Assembly (NCBI RefSeq): GCF_037975245.1
Contig: NC_092563.1
Span: 18,343,594 to 18,407,593, forward strand
Length of the DNA stretch: 64,000 nt
Direction of reading: 5' to 3'
Source: Apostichopus japonicus
Taxonomy: Eukaryota > Echinodermata > Holothuroidea > Aspidochirotida > Stichopodidae
Part shown: in pieces, positions 43,101-58,100 of the stretch
How the letters are laid out: every line of letters starts with the position of its first letter
Position numbering within the stretch: the first letter of the stretch is position 1
Made by a program: the position numbers and the translations under genes
Notes under the pieces: generated by a model
The model's input: only the letters and a program-made list of their open reading frames with translations
Told to the model about the DNA's origin: nothing
Database searches by the model: none

Positions 43101-46100
43101 TAGGTAATTTTTATTTAAGTTATAAGCTGACCGATTGTATCCAATGGTTGTACGGCATTGTACACAAACAAAGATTCTGTAGCAATTACGGAACAATGCA
43201 CTTTGCACTTGGGTGAATTACTACATTTCAGGAGTGAAAATGCACTATATACAGAACCTGTGTATACCCCAAGCAGTACTTCAACAGTATACTGTACATA
43301 TGTCCATGTGGGCCGAAGTTGTTTCCAATGTAAATTGAATGGACCAAAAGAACAAACCCAGTACTAAAGTAGAAATTCAAAATGTAATTGAATTTACTTA
43401 AGAGGTGGACCTCACATATGGTACAGTTTGGCAGGAAGTGGACCAGAGAGTGTGTCAATATAGAGTACAGGGGGTTCATTACTAAAACGTAACCACTTTG
43501 TATCTCTTCGGTAGATGAGAAAGTGCAATTGTGGAGAGGGACAGGTCAGAGAGGGGGTGTAGTACATCTATCAGTTTTGTACGTACAAGTGAAATATTAA
43601 GTTCGTTTAAGATTTTTAAATGGCAGTGTAAGAATTAAGATCCTAAGCGGAGGCTAGCACACTGTAGGTTAATGATAAACTATGGCCTATGAGGTCGATT
43701 ACATAACAGAGCAGACCGTGTGCTCCTTTTTCAGCATCGAAACAAGGCCAATTAATTTTGAACGTCTGAATGTCACATTACACCCCATGCTCGAAATCAG
43801 ACCCTACGAGCTCACGATCACCATGAAGGTGATGATTGTTTCTAATATAAGTGAAATAACGCAAAACTATGAGCCGTGTCATGTGAAGCCCTGCTGTTAA
43901 TACCTGCCACACTTATGTCGAATTGACTCACGTTATTTAACAAGCAACAAAGCTGATCATTGGTCAAGCCCGAGCTGCAATTACATTCCAAATCTGTCCT
44001 GGATTCTATAGTCTATTTGTGCGATCTGATCATATTTTACACTGCAAACCGGACCGTTTAAAGTTGAAGTTTTACAGTCGTGTTCAAGGCCAAGGTGCCC
44101 TGGGAAACTTTCCATATGGTGCAGCCACAAACCAGCGCACACAACTATATTTACAAGTTACCTCCCAGGACTGTATTTATACAAAGGTCTGGGTAAAGAG
44201 AGGCAATGGAGGTTTAAGTGCCTTGCCCAAGGACACAACGTAATGACCTAGCCAGGCCTCGAACCTGCAATCCTTTGATCGCCAGTCCATCTTGCCGTAA
44301 AGCACTCGACCACAACACTCTCACTACGTAGTGGGTGGTGTCCAAGCTTTTGGTTCATATTCAAGAAATAATTTAACAACAACTAACACAAATATATCCA
44401 CTTATCATTGTCTTCCTGCCTTAACCACAAAACTCCTAAGAGTCAAACTTCAATTAAAACTTGTTTTAAAACTATATTGGTTTTAGTATAATTAGTTGTG
44501 GATACAGCCAGCATTTTAAGTTCAGAAATTTACAGGAACACGTTCACTCACAGAGTATATACCGTAACCTTTAACAGTTTCTTTATGTTAAATATGTCCA
44601 TACCACTTTTCCTCATTAAAATTGCTTACACACTGCACGTCGCACTGACAAATTCCCAAGAAAATGATTTATTCTCATAAGTACTACGACAGAAGGTTGG
44701 TTTTGCCTGAAATTATCATTGATTCGCCTGCCGATATCGTCTGGAAAATAGAGCCGTAAGATCATGTATGTATTACCCTGCACGACCGGTTCTAAAGTTC
44801 AATCACTCGGTGTATAAAACATTAGTGGGTTCTTTGAGTTTGAATGTGGGTTATGATGACTAATACATAAATTATAAAATAAACTAAAGAAGGTTCAAAA
44901 ACACAAACAATTAAAGGAAAGATTGCACATTACGTTGAGGGAATTTAAGAGGGATTTAAAACCAAAATTACATCTATGCGAATCGAGCGATAAATCCGTT
45001 AGCTGGGGTTTTGGGAGAATTATGGAATTGAAATATATATATATATGCTCTGCTAGTTCCATATGGTACATGACACATATTTCTCCGACACAGATTGGCC
45101 TCTCGTGCATATAGGTCTACACACAATTAACACACTGTACTAAAACTTGGAGTGCATGCATGCATTCAACCAATTAATATGCTATCTGTTTAATATGAAT
45201 GAGCAGCCTCAAGTCTGTGTTGATAAAAATCAGACTGCATTAAAATGGAAAGTATATAAACCGGCCATAAAAAGAAGGTTAAACTATCTTATCAGGAAGA
45301 CGATCCATCTATAATCCCCAATATTACCGGATTTATCAATAATACAATTAAGCGAGGAATACTATAAACAGCTCATACCTAGGAATAGGAAAACTGGTAA
45401 CCTTTATACACACTGCCTTCTCCTGACCTAGCTTCCTCTTCAGGGTCATGGCTCACTTCCTCTTCTTTCATATATTTCCTTCTAAACTTTTCCGATGAAT
45501 ATCAATCTCTTCTAGCAATGTATGGTTAATAGTAGAATGCGGGGCATGGGACAGTCAAAATCAATTAAGAAACATGTCAGTTTTTGATATCCAAAGCTAG
45601 AAGAAATTTTATGATAACTTCATTTAAAAGATGACTTGTACTTTAATTCACATATGTTGTAGATCGTTAAAGCCGTAAGCTAGCAGTCTATACGTATTAC
45701 TTCTAGAAGTACGGCTTATTTCTATATCCCATATTTTTCTTTGGAAGGAATGACCCATTAAAATCTTATGCAAATCAAAAGTGAGTTCTAAACTATTGCC
45801 AGTTCACAGACCACATTCGGTATGCTCCTTGGAAGATACACAATTATTGCTTTAATTTACGACACACCTTGAAGGCCCTACAAAAGGGACCTTCACACTG
45901 AAAGATAATGGAAAAGTAATGAGTCTAGATCTGCACAGCTGAAAATACCTAATATACCTAATAATCGGTACTCTGATTATAAACATCCTTCAAGGTGATT
46001 CGCACCTTAACACCAACACTGCATTCATGCATGTTTGCGTCAAATGGATTAAACACCCTAAACGGACACAATTCACAGTTTAGTATCGCATCGTGGAGAA

Positions 46101-49100
46101 TAATATATTTGTTCCATGCACTAAATTTGAGATTGCTTTGATTAGATACACGTAGCAACTACTGTATAGTATATTTAACATGAGAGTCTATATTTAACTG
46201 TTCTTAACACTTTGCACGCTGTTTGCATATAGGTAAACAAGCCTCTGGGAACGAATAAACGACTAAAAATAGCAATAAAAGGGGTCAAGATGAGGTAGGT
46301 AGTCTGAATCCATTGATCTGTCAAATCATATTGTAATTGGAGTTTGCATTCAAATGACTCATACATGGTTTCAAATTATCATATACACCTTTCGCCGACA
46401 CCTTACCGACTCGCAGATTGTCTTTTGACGTCATTCTCTGACCGGGGCGTTAGCCGCCCGTCTTCTGTTTTAATAGACTTGACACCTCTCGACTCACGAG
46501 CCGATGTAGTCAGATTTCGGATAAAAAGACCGCCATTTTCTTTTTAGCTCTCCAAACAATTTGTCAAACAAATGATTTTACCATGAGCTCTGAGACTTTT
46601 CCAGAGAAACTGCAATATTAGCTTTATGCATGTTTCATGAGTTAATCCCCTGGGCTTTAAAACTTTTTGACAGATACATCATTCTTGGTAAAGACAGTGA
46701 GAGAGAGAGAGAGTGAGAGGTGGAGAGAGAGCATGCAAGAATGGAGTTCTAGCTAATTTCCAAACAATAAAACTGGTCTTTCGGTTTTCTTTTTGTTTAT
46801 ATTAGCAATTTGTCACCCTCTCTTGCAAGATATTATTTTTTTTTGGTTCACTTCATACGCAGCTGTGATTCTCCCAAAATGAATATCAGTCACTGTTAGT
46901 TGTTGTCCAGATTCGAGAATACTGTTTAGATTATGAACGTACAAGAGCGTAAGGAACCGTGCAAGCGGGACTAATGGTATGTTTTGCAAAACATTTGAAA
47001 TTTCGGGCTAAAAACTGTACAAACAGTGCAGACTAAAACGAAACGTTGAAGTACCTCGAACGAAATGTTAAGAGCAAAATAACGAGAAGATACTAGAAAT
47101 GATATTGACAGACGAACAGCTGTCGAGGGCATAACTTTGGAGAGTTTTAAAATGAGAGCAAAGCTGGCCCGTTTGGTCGTTCACCGTTTGAGCACAGATC
47201 AATTTTTGAAATCTATAAAGCTTCGCTAAATAAATGCTCTTCAACTGTGAATTCTGGCTCAAAATTGAGCAGTTATGACCTATTCCTTTTTGCAAAAACA
47301 GATTCCAAAACTTTCTCAAACATATTTTTTAGGGGGAAGGAGTTGCATGGAAGCAATACACAGAGTTAATACCAAAGTCTAAAACAGAGACCTGCATCTT
47401 GGTCTTGAAAATCATAACTTCTGCATCTACTATGTACTATCTTTGGAGATAAACAATTATTCCCAAAGAAATTCTTAAATGCTCCATTTTAGAAAAAAGA
47501 GTTCCAAAACATTCCATGGAAATCCCAAAACTCACTGGTTTGGGTATTTACGAACGACGATACTTACCTGTCTCCTACAACACACATTCTTAGCTAGCTA
47601 GACGCCACTGGTATCATTTTAACACTGCGCCCCCGGTGACCTCTCCCACAGGTCATCACGCACTCTCTCTTCCTTCTGGACTAGGAAATGTGCGTTAGTG
47701 TTGTAGGAGACAGGTAAGAGAGGAGTGAAGTAAATGCAAGTGTCCCAAAACCTTTGCAGTAATCATAATGAATTCAACCAGCACACACACACACAAAATA
47801 CGGAAACAGAAATTCTTAATACTGTAAATTAGAACCATGTACACAAACAACCCGCCCTATAAAACTGTACACATATTTTGTACGAGGAAAAAAAAAAAAA
47901 AAATTGTAATGAGGAAAACATTAAAATATCTGTGTGGATTACACATGGGTAAAATATGCAGACTTATTGATTCAGCTGGCTTTCTGATCAAACAGCTGTT
48001 TGATTGATTGATTGTAAACACACACAGTTTTTTTTTACATATTTGCTTACGATTTTAACTGATGTTCTCCAAATTATTTCGACTAACATGACCGATCTTG
48101 ACACTGAAAAATCTCCATTATAAACAAATAGATGACATAATTATGCATTTTCATTGCTATTTATGTGTGTACTTTATGTGTAATATGCGTTACGTACATA
48201 AAGAAAAGACCCAATGCTTTCACTGTATACAGATTATGTATGTATGTAAAAGCATTCATCTTGTGTGGATGAACATGCTATTGTTGTATCATTACTGTAC
48301 TGAGTAGATACATGCATAATGAGGGGGGGAGACCTTCATTTCAACGAAAGATGGGAATTTTGTCTGATTATTAGGATCTTATATGGCTTTTACAATTTGA
48401 CCAACATTGATTATTATTACAGTATTATTATTTACCAAATTTATATAGCGCTCTTTTCATGCTTAAGCATGTTCAAGAGCGCTTTACAATGACAACAAAA
48501 TGACAAAACCCTTAAAATATTAATATGAAGAATAAATTTGACACAGCTTAAATATTAATATAAAAAATATATATATATATATAAACGAAGGAATAATATT
48601 AAAAATAATATAGATTTGAAATTCCTAAAAAGAAAAAAGTGAGTTATATTGATATAAATATATTGTATCGCTTGTTGTTACAAGGAGGATAACTTGATAA
48701 CTTAAATGCAGCAGCCTGCAATGGATCATGTTGACACAAAAAATAGTCCTCTAACTTGACTAGTTTAGTAATGGACATAGGATGGTGCTTACATGTCTCC
48801 AATCAATGTATGCATTCTAATTTAAAAAAACACAGATGTTAATGTATAAACCTGTAATGGTGCATATTAACAGAAGCTCCTACAAAGAATTTCAATTAGA
48901 ATTTTGAAAGAAACAAAGTAAGTATTGGCTACTGCTAAATAGGGATTTGAGTCGTCAACAACCTGAATATTACAAGTCCTATTCCTCCACCAAAAGAGCT
49001 AAACAGCCCTTAGTTGATGGTGATCCCTTCACCATGTTTTTCTCTTTGCTGTTGGTTGCCATGTTCTTTCAAAATTCATTACAATTTTCTAGTAATTCTA

Positions 49101-52100
49101 CTTTCCACTCTTCATCACTTCTGTTATATTTTTCTATATGAATTTAAGTATCATCACCCACCCAACCCCACCCCACCCCACCCCCTACCAACCCTTTCCC
49201 CTCACAATGACATATGTGCTTTTATTTTAAAAAATCCTCAACTTCTGGAATGATTGGGGGAGTCAGATTTCCCAGGGAAATTCTTCTGAAATTTTCATCA
49301 CTGAAATAAAGCAGGGTCGATGTTGGTTTGGGGGGGGGGAGGGAAGTTGATGGCCTTAAAATGAGTTTACATCCAGGCTACATGCAGATTAAAATAAAAC
49401 ATCTTTCATGTTGTTTATCTCTTATTTCACAAGATATCGACTTACGGTAATGGTTCCTTTCTTGGCTGGCTTTCCATCCTTCAACACCAATGGCTTTGTG
49501 ATTTTCTTAGCCGACACCAACTGTTTCGAACAAGAAAAGACAAGTAGAGCGCTAAATAAATAACAAAAATATTTGATGAGAATAATAATTCAAAACTTTC
49601 TGCCATTTACTTAAGTACACAAAGGAAACAAGTGACATCCAAGGAAAATTTTAGATAAACATCTTGCATTTCCTCGTAGTGGTTGTGGTATTTAACAGCA
49701 GGGTAGAGCTGGCATCCATTTTAACACTGTACCCTCCCTCTAAGAAATGGGTCACTATCTGAAGCTGACCATCATTTTACCACCCAAAATGTCAGCAGGT
49801 TTTTCTCCAAGGGGCCTTTCGCCATCTCTGTTGGTGTTCATCACATGATGCCTGATGAGTATCCTAGCCTACTGCACCCCACTGTAGAGTTGATTCTTAC
49901 AGTACATCCATTATTTTATGAAAATACATGTCTTTTCCCCTATCCCCTCCCCCCCTGCTCCCATTCCCCCTGCTCAAAATTCCACATCCAAACTATATTG
50001 TTTTACCCAGATGCATTATTATTCAAAAATGAGGAATTTCAAATTTCAATATCGTTTATTTAATTCTAAAGACAAAATCAGAACAAAAAAACTATTTATT
50101 TACAATGAAAGAACCTTTGGATGTATACATGCAGTGGGGGAAACCTTTCAACATGCAACAATCAGAGTTTAATATCTTTAATTACTTCCAAATCATTGCT
50201 CAGTTTGCCTCAGTTTTGTGATAATGATGATATTCAGGACCATCCATTTATTCCCTTCATGTGATATCAGTCTGGTCTTATTACCCAACAAGTTAACAGA
50301 CGGTAAAAAAAGTTTGATGTCTCTTGAAACCATTACACTGTAAGAAGGATGAATTTTGTTAACCACAGTAATGGTAGAAACAAAATACTCAATTTTAAAG
50401 AGTTCCTAAAGTACTTTAATTGATCAGGGTGACATACTGTGCACTTGCACGTATAGAACCAGACTGCAGACCAACTATCGCCAAAACTTTCTGACAGAAA
50501 GCAGAAGTTTCTAATCTGTAGTTTTATGCAAGTCTGTTTACCACTATTAAAAATCAATGATAGGAAAATTTGAAAATCTCAAAAAGCACCACCATTTTGT
50601 ATAAAAGAGCTCTCAAATTAATTAATATTACCACCCATAGAGACCCTCCCCCACCCCTCCCCGGTCACCCAGACCATGAAAATTTGTACTCCCTACTTTA
50701 GTTCCAATTACAATATGTTTATAGTCTGGTCTACAGTATCGCCACAGTGTGTGGTTTCTCGACAACTAGTAAAATGACAGCATAAAATTCCCCCTTCTAT
50801 AATACTCTTTACTGCATTTTCAAATCACTCCAAGAAAAATATTTTGTAATTCATCCATATCGCAGATAACATATCAGTTTATCATAGTGAACAAATTACG
50901 CCTTTTTTTAATATTGAAAACTAGAATGTGAGCCCAGTTCACATTTAGCGTGATTTTTTTATTCCTCCATTCCACAATAAAATATTACAGAGATGCATGC
51001 TGGCAGTATATGCAACATGTTTTGATTTAAAGTTGCATGATTCAAAGGTATGTTGGCTATTATTAGCACAAACTATGCTTGTCCATGTTCATATAACATT
51101 ACGGTACCCTTTTGTTTTTCTTTCTATGTAAACAAACCCACAAGTCACCTACTGATTTGTGAGAACTTGTTAATCAAGTTTATATATCGGAGCTTAAAAT
51201 ACTGTATTGGCATATCACCGTTCCCCTAGAAAATTAAATCAAACATATATTGCAATTCTCCAAGATCCCCTATAAATATCATACACACTCTACACAGCAT
51301 ATGCTACAGTACTGTCAGTGTTACAAATTTGATCTCATATATCTGATCTCATACAACATATATTCTAGAGAGTGCTCTAAATGTCCAATTTGTGAATTAC
51401 TTCTCGACAGATGTGTATAAATCATAACGAAGGAGGAGACCTATAACGACCACGATTAATAAAGAGCCATTCATCTCCATCAAGTGTTTCTGGAATTTTG
51501 TCATCGCCATAATTGTCCTTACGGCTGCTCATATCTGTTCCGATATTCTTGACTATATATATACTGTATACGTATATATACTAGCCCTATAAACCTGTCC
51601 TATAAGTCACATTGAAAAGAATCATATATACTAGCCGCATTATATACATCACGTCTCCATTTCTTTTTCTTTCTCTTTTCTTTTCTTTCATTTCTGGCAA
51701 TCAATCTGAATGAGCAGAGATCTACAGTAGATCTGGAGCGATGACTGCATGTGCCACTTAGAGATTCCTGAGATCCAAATGACCATTGGCTAATTAACTA
51801 TTTATTAAAAGTCGGTAATAAATCTTGCCACACGGGATTCGTTGCTACGAGTGTGTTTAGTTTATTGATAATTGCTGGCCAATGATAATACATTAAATAA
51901 CACAAATTGCATGTTTTCTCTTCGGTCGATCTGCTTACACACACATGCATGACCATGCATGCAGCTACTGTATATGGTCTGTATCAGATCTAACTTGGCT
52001 GCCCATCTGTGAAATGAATTTGCCAAAAAATGAAAAAAAGTCGATTCAAAGCAATTAAGGTTGAGGTTAATCTATGGATAGTTTTTTTAGAGGCATTATG

Positions 52101-55100
52101 ATGTGGACCCAAGCTTCAGTTTATTGAATTATCCAAAATATTTCTGCATGCAATATAAATACATAGTTACGTTGAAGAAAATATACAGGTCCTTTGTATT
52201 CTGTGCTTTTATGTATATGTGCTCTGTATATTCTATGTATTTCTGTGCTTAAGTACATACTGTATTTCAAAGAAGCATGTTCTCTGGGATTAGTTGCTTA
52301 CTATTTGGTCACATTACAGTTAATATTCCATACAAATTGATGTATTCTAAGCCAGTTGTTAAGCAGGGATGCTTATTGCCTAGAGTAATGGGTACATCAG
52401 GAAAGAGGTCAGTGACCTTAGATAGGGTCATTGGGGGCACAGTGCAAGAATGTTACCAGTGATTAGGCTAGGGTAGATGGGTGTGCATAGGTTAAGGAGA
52501 TAGGTAAATGAGGAGTGAAGTTAATATTGTCCTTTGCAAAGTTTTGACCAGCTAGCTGTAACCTCACTAATAGCTAATAAATGTTAATCAACAAGATGCA
52601 ATATTTTCACTAGTACATCAGTAGAACCTTAGTTATACCAATCCTTTAATCCAGTAATAATTAAGAATGTTTTGTGTCCCACAGATTTATTTGCAATATG
52701 TGTTTAATTTGCAAACCTTAAGTTGACAGCTTACTAATTCCATTGTTGGTATAACCAGTGTTCTTTTGGGCGCCTCAGTTCAGGCCTAAATTAATGTTAA
52801 TGTTTATCCATTGTTTTATACATTCTAATAACTCAAAACCAAAACATGTTCTTTATTACTTCATATAAACCACAGAGCGTCCTTGGATGACCTTCAAAAC
52901 TACTTGTCCTTGATGAATTTATACACATATATATATATATATATATGTCATATGAGAACCATTAAATTCTGATGTTTCCCCGTTGAGGTTTTGTGCTGCA
53001 TTTGAGGAACTGATCTAACGGTCTGTGTATTATAGACTACACGGTCCAGCCACTTCAACTGATGAACATCACAATTGTTTAAAAGAGTCATTTTACAAAA
53101 ATTAAATGTGGTATTTGTTCTGTCCTTTCTTTAGTCTTCGGATAATCCAAGATCAAGATGGATTCAGAGAGAGCTTTATTGTATGATATGCTGGTGTATT
53201 CGTTTTTCATGATTACATCGAGTCCACCCAACTGGGCGGGGCATAACATAGGTGATACCATTTTATGCTAGGGTTAAAGATACTACATTACTGGAATACA
53301 ATCTGTACCAAAAGAAGTGGTTTCAAACTGTCTACTGTATATCAAGATTAATTTCATGTGGTAAGCTATCCTTTGAGGGTGCACAGTGTTACGTATTTTA
53401 CCAGCTCACTTTACAAAACTGTTGAACAAGAATGCTTATATTGTGAGGAGACAGGTAAGGGAGGGATTCATGAATTACTAACGGCATCAAAGCAAAACAG
53501 ACTTTAAAATTATTGATATCTGTACTCTTAACCACTGCAGTCATCATAGCAAATGCCTAAATTGCTGCATATTACTTTAATTCCTTTGTGCAAATCAATG
53601 TCATTTAATTGAATTGAAACACAATAATAGCCAATTAAAAGAAATGGAAAAAAACTGAATGGAAGCAGTAGAATTGATTGGTTAATTAAATTGGCATGCT
53701 ATAGAAGAGGTGAATTTTGAGAATATTTAGTGTTTGAAACTTAGATTTACCGTGCAGACAAACGCTTCCATTTTAAATATTATAGCTTTAAAACTGAAGG
53801 GACCTTGTAAAATTGCTTAAAGGGACATGTTTTCTTTAATTCCGAGGGTCAATTATATTGAAGGTATATTCCAGTGAGACATTTACTGAATATGGAATAT
53901 GGAAAAAAAAATATCGACACTGTTCCTTGGAAACACCCATCTCAATATTTACTATTTACTTACTTCTGAATTTGTTTTGGACTATTGCGTTTTGGGCTTT
54001 TTTTTTTTTAATTTTTAAATTTTGTAAGTATCCTTTAATACGGGTGTTTTTTATATTGTTGCTTTTACATTTTTTGCCTTATTGGTTCTATATATTTAAT
54101 ATTTAGGATTTGTTACTATTTGTTTTTAGGTTTTACATTTGTAAAGCCCTTTGAGCAGCTTCGCTGATTATGCACTATATAAATGTTACTTATTATTATT
54201 ATTAATATCATGTCCATAACTCAAGAGATGCTTGATTGAATGGAACTTTTGACAGGCTAAACCCTCGATGCTTTCCTGGAATAGATCACAGTGGGTGGTC
54301 CGTGATGTCATTACTGCAAATGTTCTACGAAATATATACTTTCCTGCTATAATCTTCCGGTTGATTTATCCTTGAAAAATGATACAATTGAATGATTTCT
54401 TTTAACTGTCACGGTTGTCTGCATTAATAAGAATGTCATCAAAATGCCACTTCTTTGTACAAATATCAGTTTCCTCTGTAACTGAGTAGGCTAAATATTA
54501 TTGCGCATAACAAAATTGTTTTTTCAGCAGAATTCTGATGGCATTTATTCACTCCCCTGTTGCCAGATTCAATCACCAAATTCCACTAAATTTAAAAAAA
54601 AATTGATATCTTCACCATATAAAAATGAGGGTGTGGTTTTGACATGACGATGCAAGAAAATATCTTTAACATTCTGCGCACAAAGGTTTCGCTATCGGAA
54701 AAGTCTACATAATACATGTAATCAAAATAAACTGTCGTTAAAAAAATTCATTCAAGTTTGGAAAGTGAGTAGTTGAAAGATTGTAATCATTTTTGCACAT
54801 CTGTGGAAGCAACTTGAAATATGTTTACAAAATTAGCCAATTTTTATCACGATGCTCTATGCAATATATCACAAAAACTAAATATAGTTTGCAAATTAAA
54901 AACCGTTACATACACTTGGAAAATGCATCCATTCACAATTAACATACAGTAAAAAAAAACATAAAACCTGAACAATTTAATTTACAAAGCTCTTTCAGCA
55001 GCAAACGGCCATAAATCACAAAGTTTTTATTACATCTATTTTAATTTCCGTCTCATGGGGGCTTTTCGTGATATTCTGGGCATGGTGAATATCATCGAGA

Positions 55101-58100
55101 AATCGTTTAGCACCTTACAGTGTATCGACTTGTATTATTAACTAAACTCTTTTGATTGATCTGCACACTGATCTTTAGACAGCTGACCGTTTGACCTCGC
55201 AGCGATGGCTTAAAATCATCTCCACTAGACCTGCTACATCTGTTACGCTGTTCATATAAAGTGACCAATCACATGACCTACAGTATTAGACCAGCCACCG
55301 TTTATAATATATTGATCGTAATCACAAATCTCTCTCATGAACTTGTCTCTCCCTGACCATTTGAAAATTACATTATCTCCTGAACAGCCCTTCTACCATC
55401 TGGAATGTTATCTTGTGATGCGCCCTAACTGTAAAGATACCGAAGCTATTAACCGATGGCGGCTTGGGAGAGCAAAACACGAGCCCAGAAGGAGCGGTGG
55501 TTGCTATCGACTATCGCAAGATACTTCACCTTGTGTATACACAACCCCCCCGCCCAATTTATCTCATCTTTACATACAGTATATATATATTGGAGTGTCA
55601 TGTGCGTGTGTACGTGCGCAGTGGTAGTAACGAACTGTATAGCACCTCAAATATTATTGTCGAGTCTAATATCAACCCATGGCAGGTTGCACCTGAGCTA
55701 GATAGTTCTTAATGAAGACAGTCTGTGTGACCTAGCTTTATAGTATTACCATGCACCCTCCGGGGGTAAGATGCATGGATCTCAATTAGGATGGTTCCCA
55801 TATTTCCAGGTACTTCAATAAATCTATAAATAGAATTAACTGGGAATAAGAATTTTCAAAGTTTATTCCAAGCAGCAAGAATAACTCTAGCTGTGCATGC
55901 TAAATATTTACATGATACAGTAAGTGACTGCACTGTCTTTAGAAGATCTGCTGTAGCTCTCAATTTATAGTGCTTGATATTTTTGTTTTTTTTTACTCTT
56001 CTTTGTCCAAAAGAGGTTCGTTCACCCAATTTACTATATTTATATATAGATCCCATAAAATTGAATTTTATTATGAAACTTTGTTAAGCTTAAAAGTCTT
56101 ACAAATCATTAAAGCATTTACAAACAGCAATTATAACTGAAGTAAAATTTTACTAAAGTTATAATTGCTGTTTGTAAAGATGATATGAAGAGTCTTCCAC
56201 TTTTCAGTGAAAACGGACCAAATTATAGATAAATGACTCCTGATTGATGTTACAGGCCAGCCAAAATGGCATATTTGAAGAAAAAAAAGAAACAAACAAA
56301 AACAAACAAAAACAAACAAATCCTGTGAACAGTACTTTTAATTTCTTCCAATATCAACCATTTATAGCTAAAGATGTTTTCTGTCTTTCTTCTTCTTCTT
56401 CTTCTTTTTTCCTGATTTATTAATTTACGGTAAATATCTCCTCAAATCCAATAACTTCATTATTTACCAAAAAGTGATGAAAACCACAGAGTTTGACTTC
56501 AGCCAGACACTTCATGCATCGTTAGACCATAGCTAAATGCTGTAACTATTTCAATAATGCTAAAGGCTCGAACAATTTGCCAAATGCGAAAAGAAGAAGA
56601 AAAAGTGTCAAGCGTCCGTGCCTTTTAAGTCCCAGAGGTGAGGCTCATTTGAGGCAAATGGTTTTAGAGACCAACATCATCAATCATACTGTCGAGGGAG
56701 AAGGGGGGGGGAGGGGATTTTAATCTAAATTGAATCAAATCCAGGCATCTACAGTATCAGTAGTTTTTTTTTGTTTTAGTTTTAGTCTGATGGTATGAAG
56801 GAGGAACATTAACTGCAAAGACCTCTTCGTGGGTGAAACCTTTCCGAGAGCAACGTTTACTGCCGGATGTAACCATTATAAACTGACTTCCTTTTGATGA
56901 TAAGTGAGCAATTTGGCAAACTCCTGATGGATTTCTGTTTACTTGAGATGAGAGAGAAAGAGAGAGACAGAAAGCATGCAGCGTTGCCGTGGCGATGTTA
57001 CGCAGACAACAGAGATGACAGTTGGTAACCTTTTCTGCGACAATTAAAACAGAGTTTACCAACGAGCACACCTTCCATGCAATAAATTGGAAGAGTAACT
57101 GCCCACAAAATGAGCAAAGAGAACATTAATCATGGTTAACTTTAAAAAAAAAATCGTAGGGTGGGAAGAATTTAGTTTTTTCAGGATGTGTATAGTAGCA
57201 TGCAGAGGCACTCACAGCAGAATGAGGGGTACAGCCACAGTAGAGGCAAAAAGAAACATTCCTGCAGATCAGACTATACTGTCTACACAGTAGTTTAGGT
57301 ACCTATTATGGAGCAACTACCTATGCTTATAACACACTGTTGAAAATGTCATGATAACAGACCAAGCACAATACGAAATGTGCTAGCAAGCCTCTCATCA
57401 CTTGGTTTCTTCACAAAAGTTAATTCAAACGATGACGTAACGTTGCAATGCTAGACCAACTATCCAAATCAATTAAGCATCAAATTTAGCTTACTGAAAT
57501 ATCAGCTCAATAGTTTATATTTATTTTTTAGGTCCTTCCTACAGACGTGAAGAATGAAGACACATGATTCTTTCTGGACATTTCTAAATGTACCTCTAGT
57601 TTAAAACTTTATTTGTAACTCAATTGTGGTCATCCATGTGACTTCCAGATGCGATGCACTCTCTCAAGTATACACAATATACAGTAATCCAGGGCACTAT
57701 ACCCCAAAAAGTGTCTTGGATAATCTTGTTTCCAAGGTTGTAAAGACAACACAGATTAAAATGTCATGTGATGGGAGCTTATGCACATGGCTGGTAATGT
57801 GTGACGTCATTGTGTACTAAAGTAGGGTAGTCCAATGATGAGCATGAAGGGCATTGACCGGAAGGAGCCGGTCACTGAGGGTGCACAGTGTTAAAAGATT
57901 ACCAGGGCATACTAGACTAATGTTGTGGGGAGACAGGTAAGCGGGGAGCGAAGTAAATATTGTCATAACATTAAGAATTGAGTAATTAGTGACAACATCA
58001 TGAATATTAACTCAACTTCCCTATCTTATTCCTCTTGAATCAACCTTGAAATTGACTATGTACTAGCTGGTCATAGATACAGTAGGTCTGACAAAATGCC

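Larger units (their letters stand above)
33271..49445 (-). other. Intron between exon 3 and exon 4
   Basis: About 16.2 kb, the longest intron visible. It holds a 67-bp duplication (33499-33633), two different hAT-like miniature elements (34211-34577, 38096-38494) and G-rich repeats (35378-35427, 42857-42894). It also holds a perfect hairpin (37556-37586), a 97-bp duplication (40448-40611), several members of the donor-carrying repeat, a V-type SINE (44150-44330) and a LINE 3' end (48410-48500). Open frames at 40465-40839 and 41264-41644 (124 and 126 codons) have no recognised domain and are the size expected by chance here. Confidence 0.6.
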
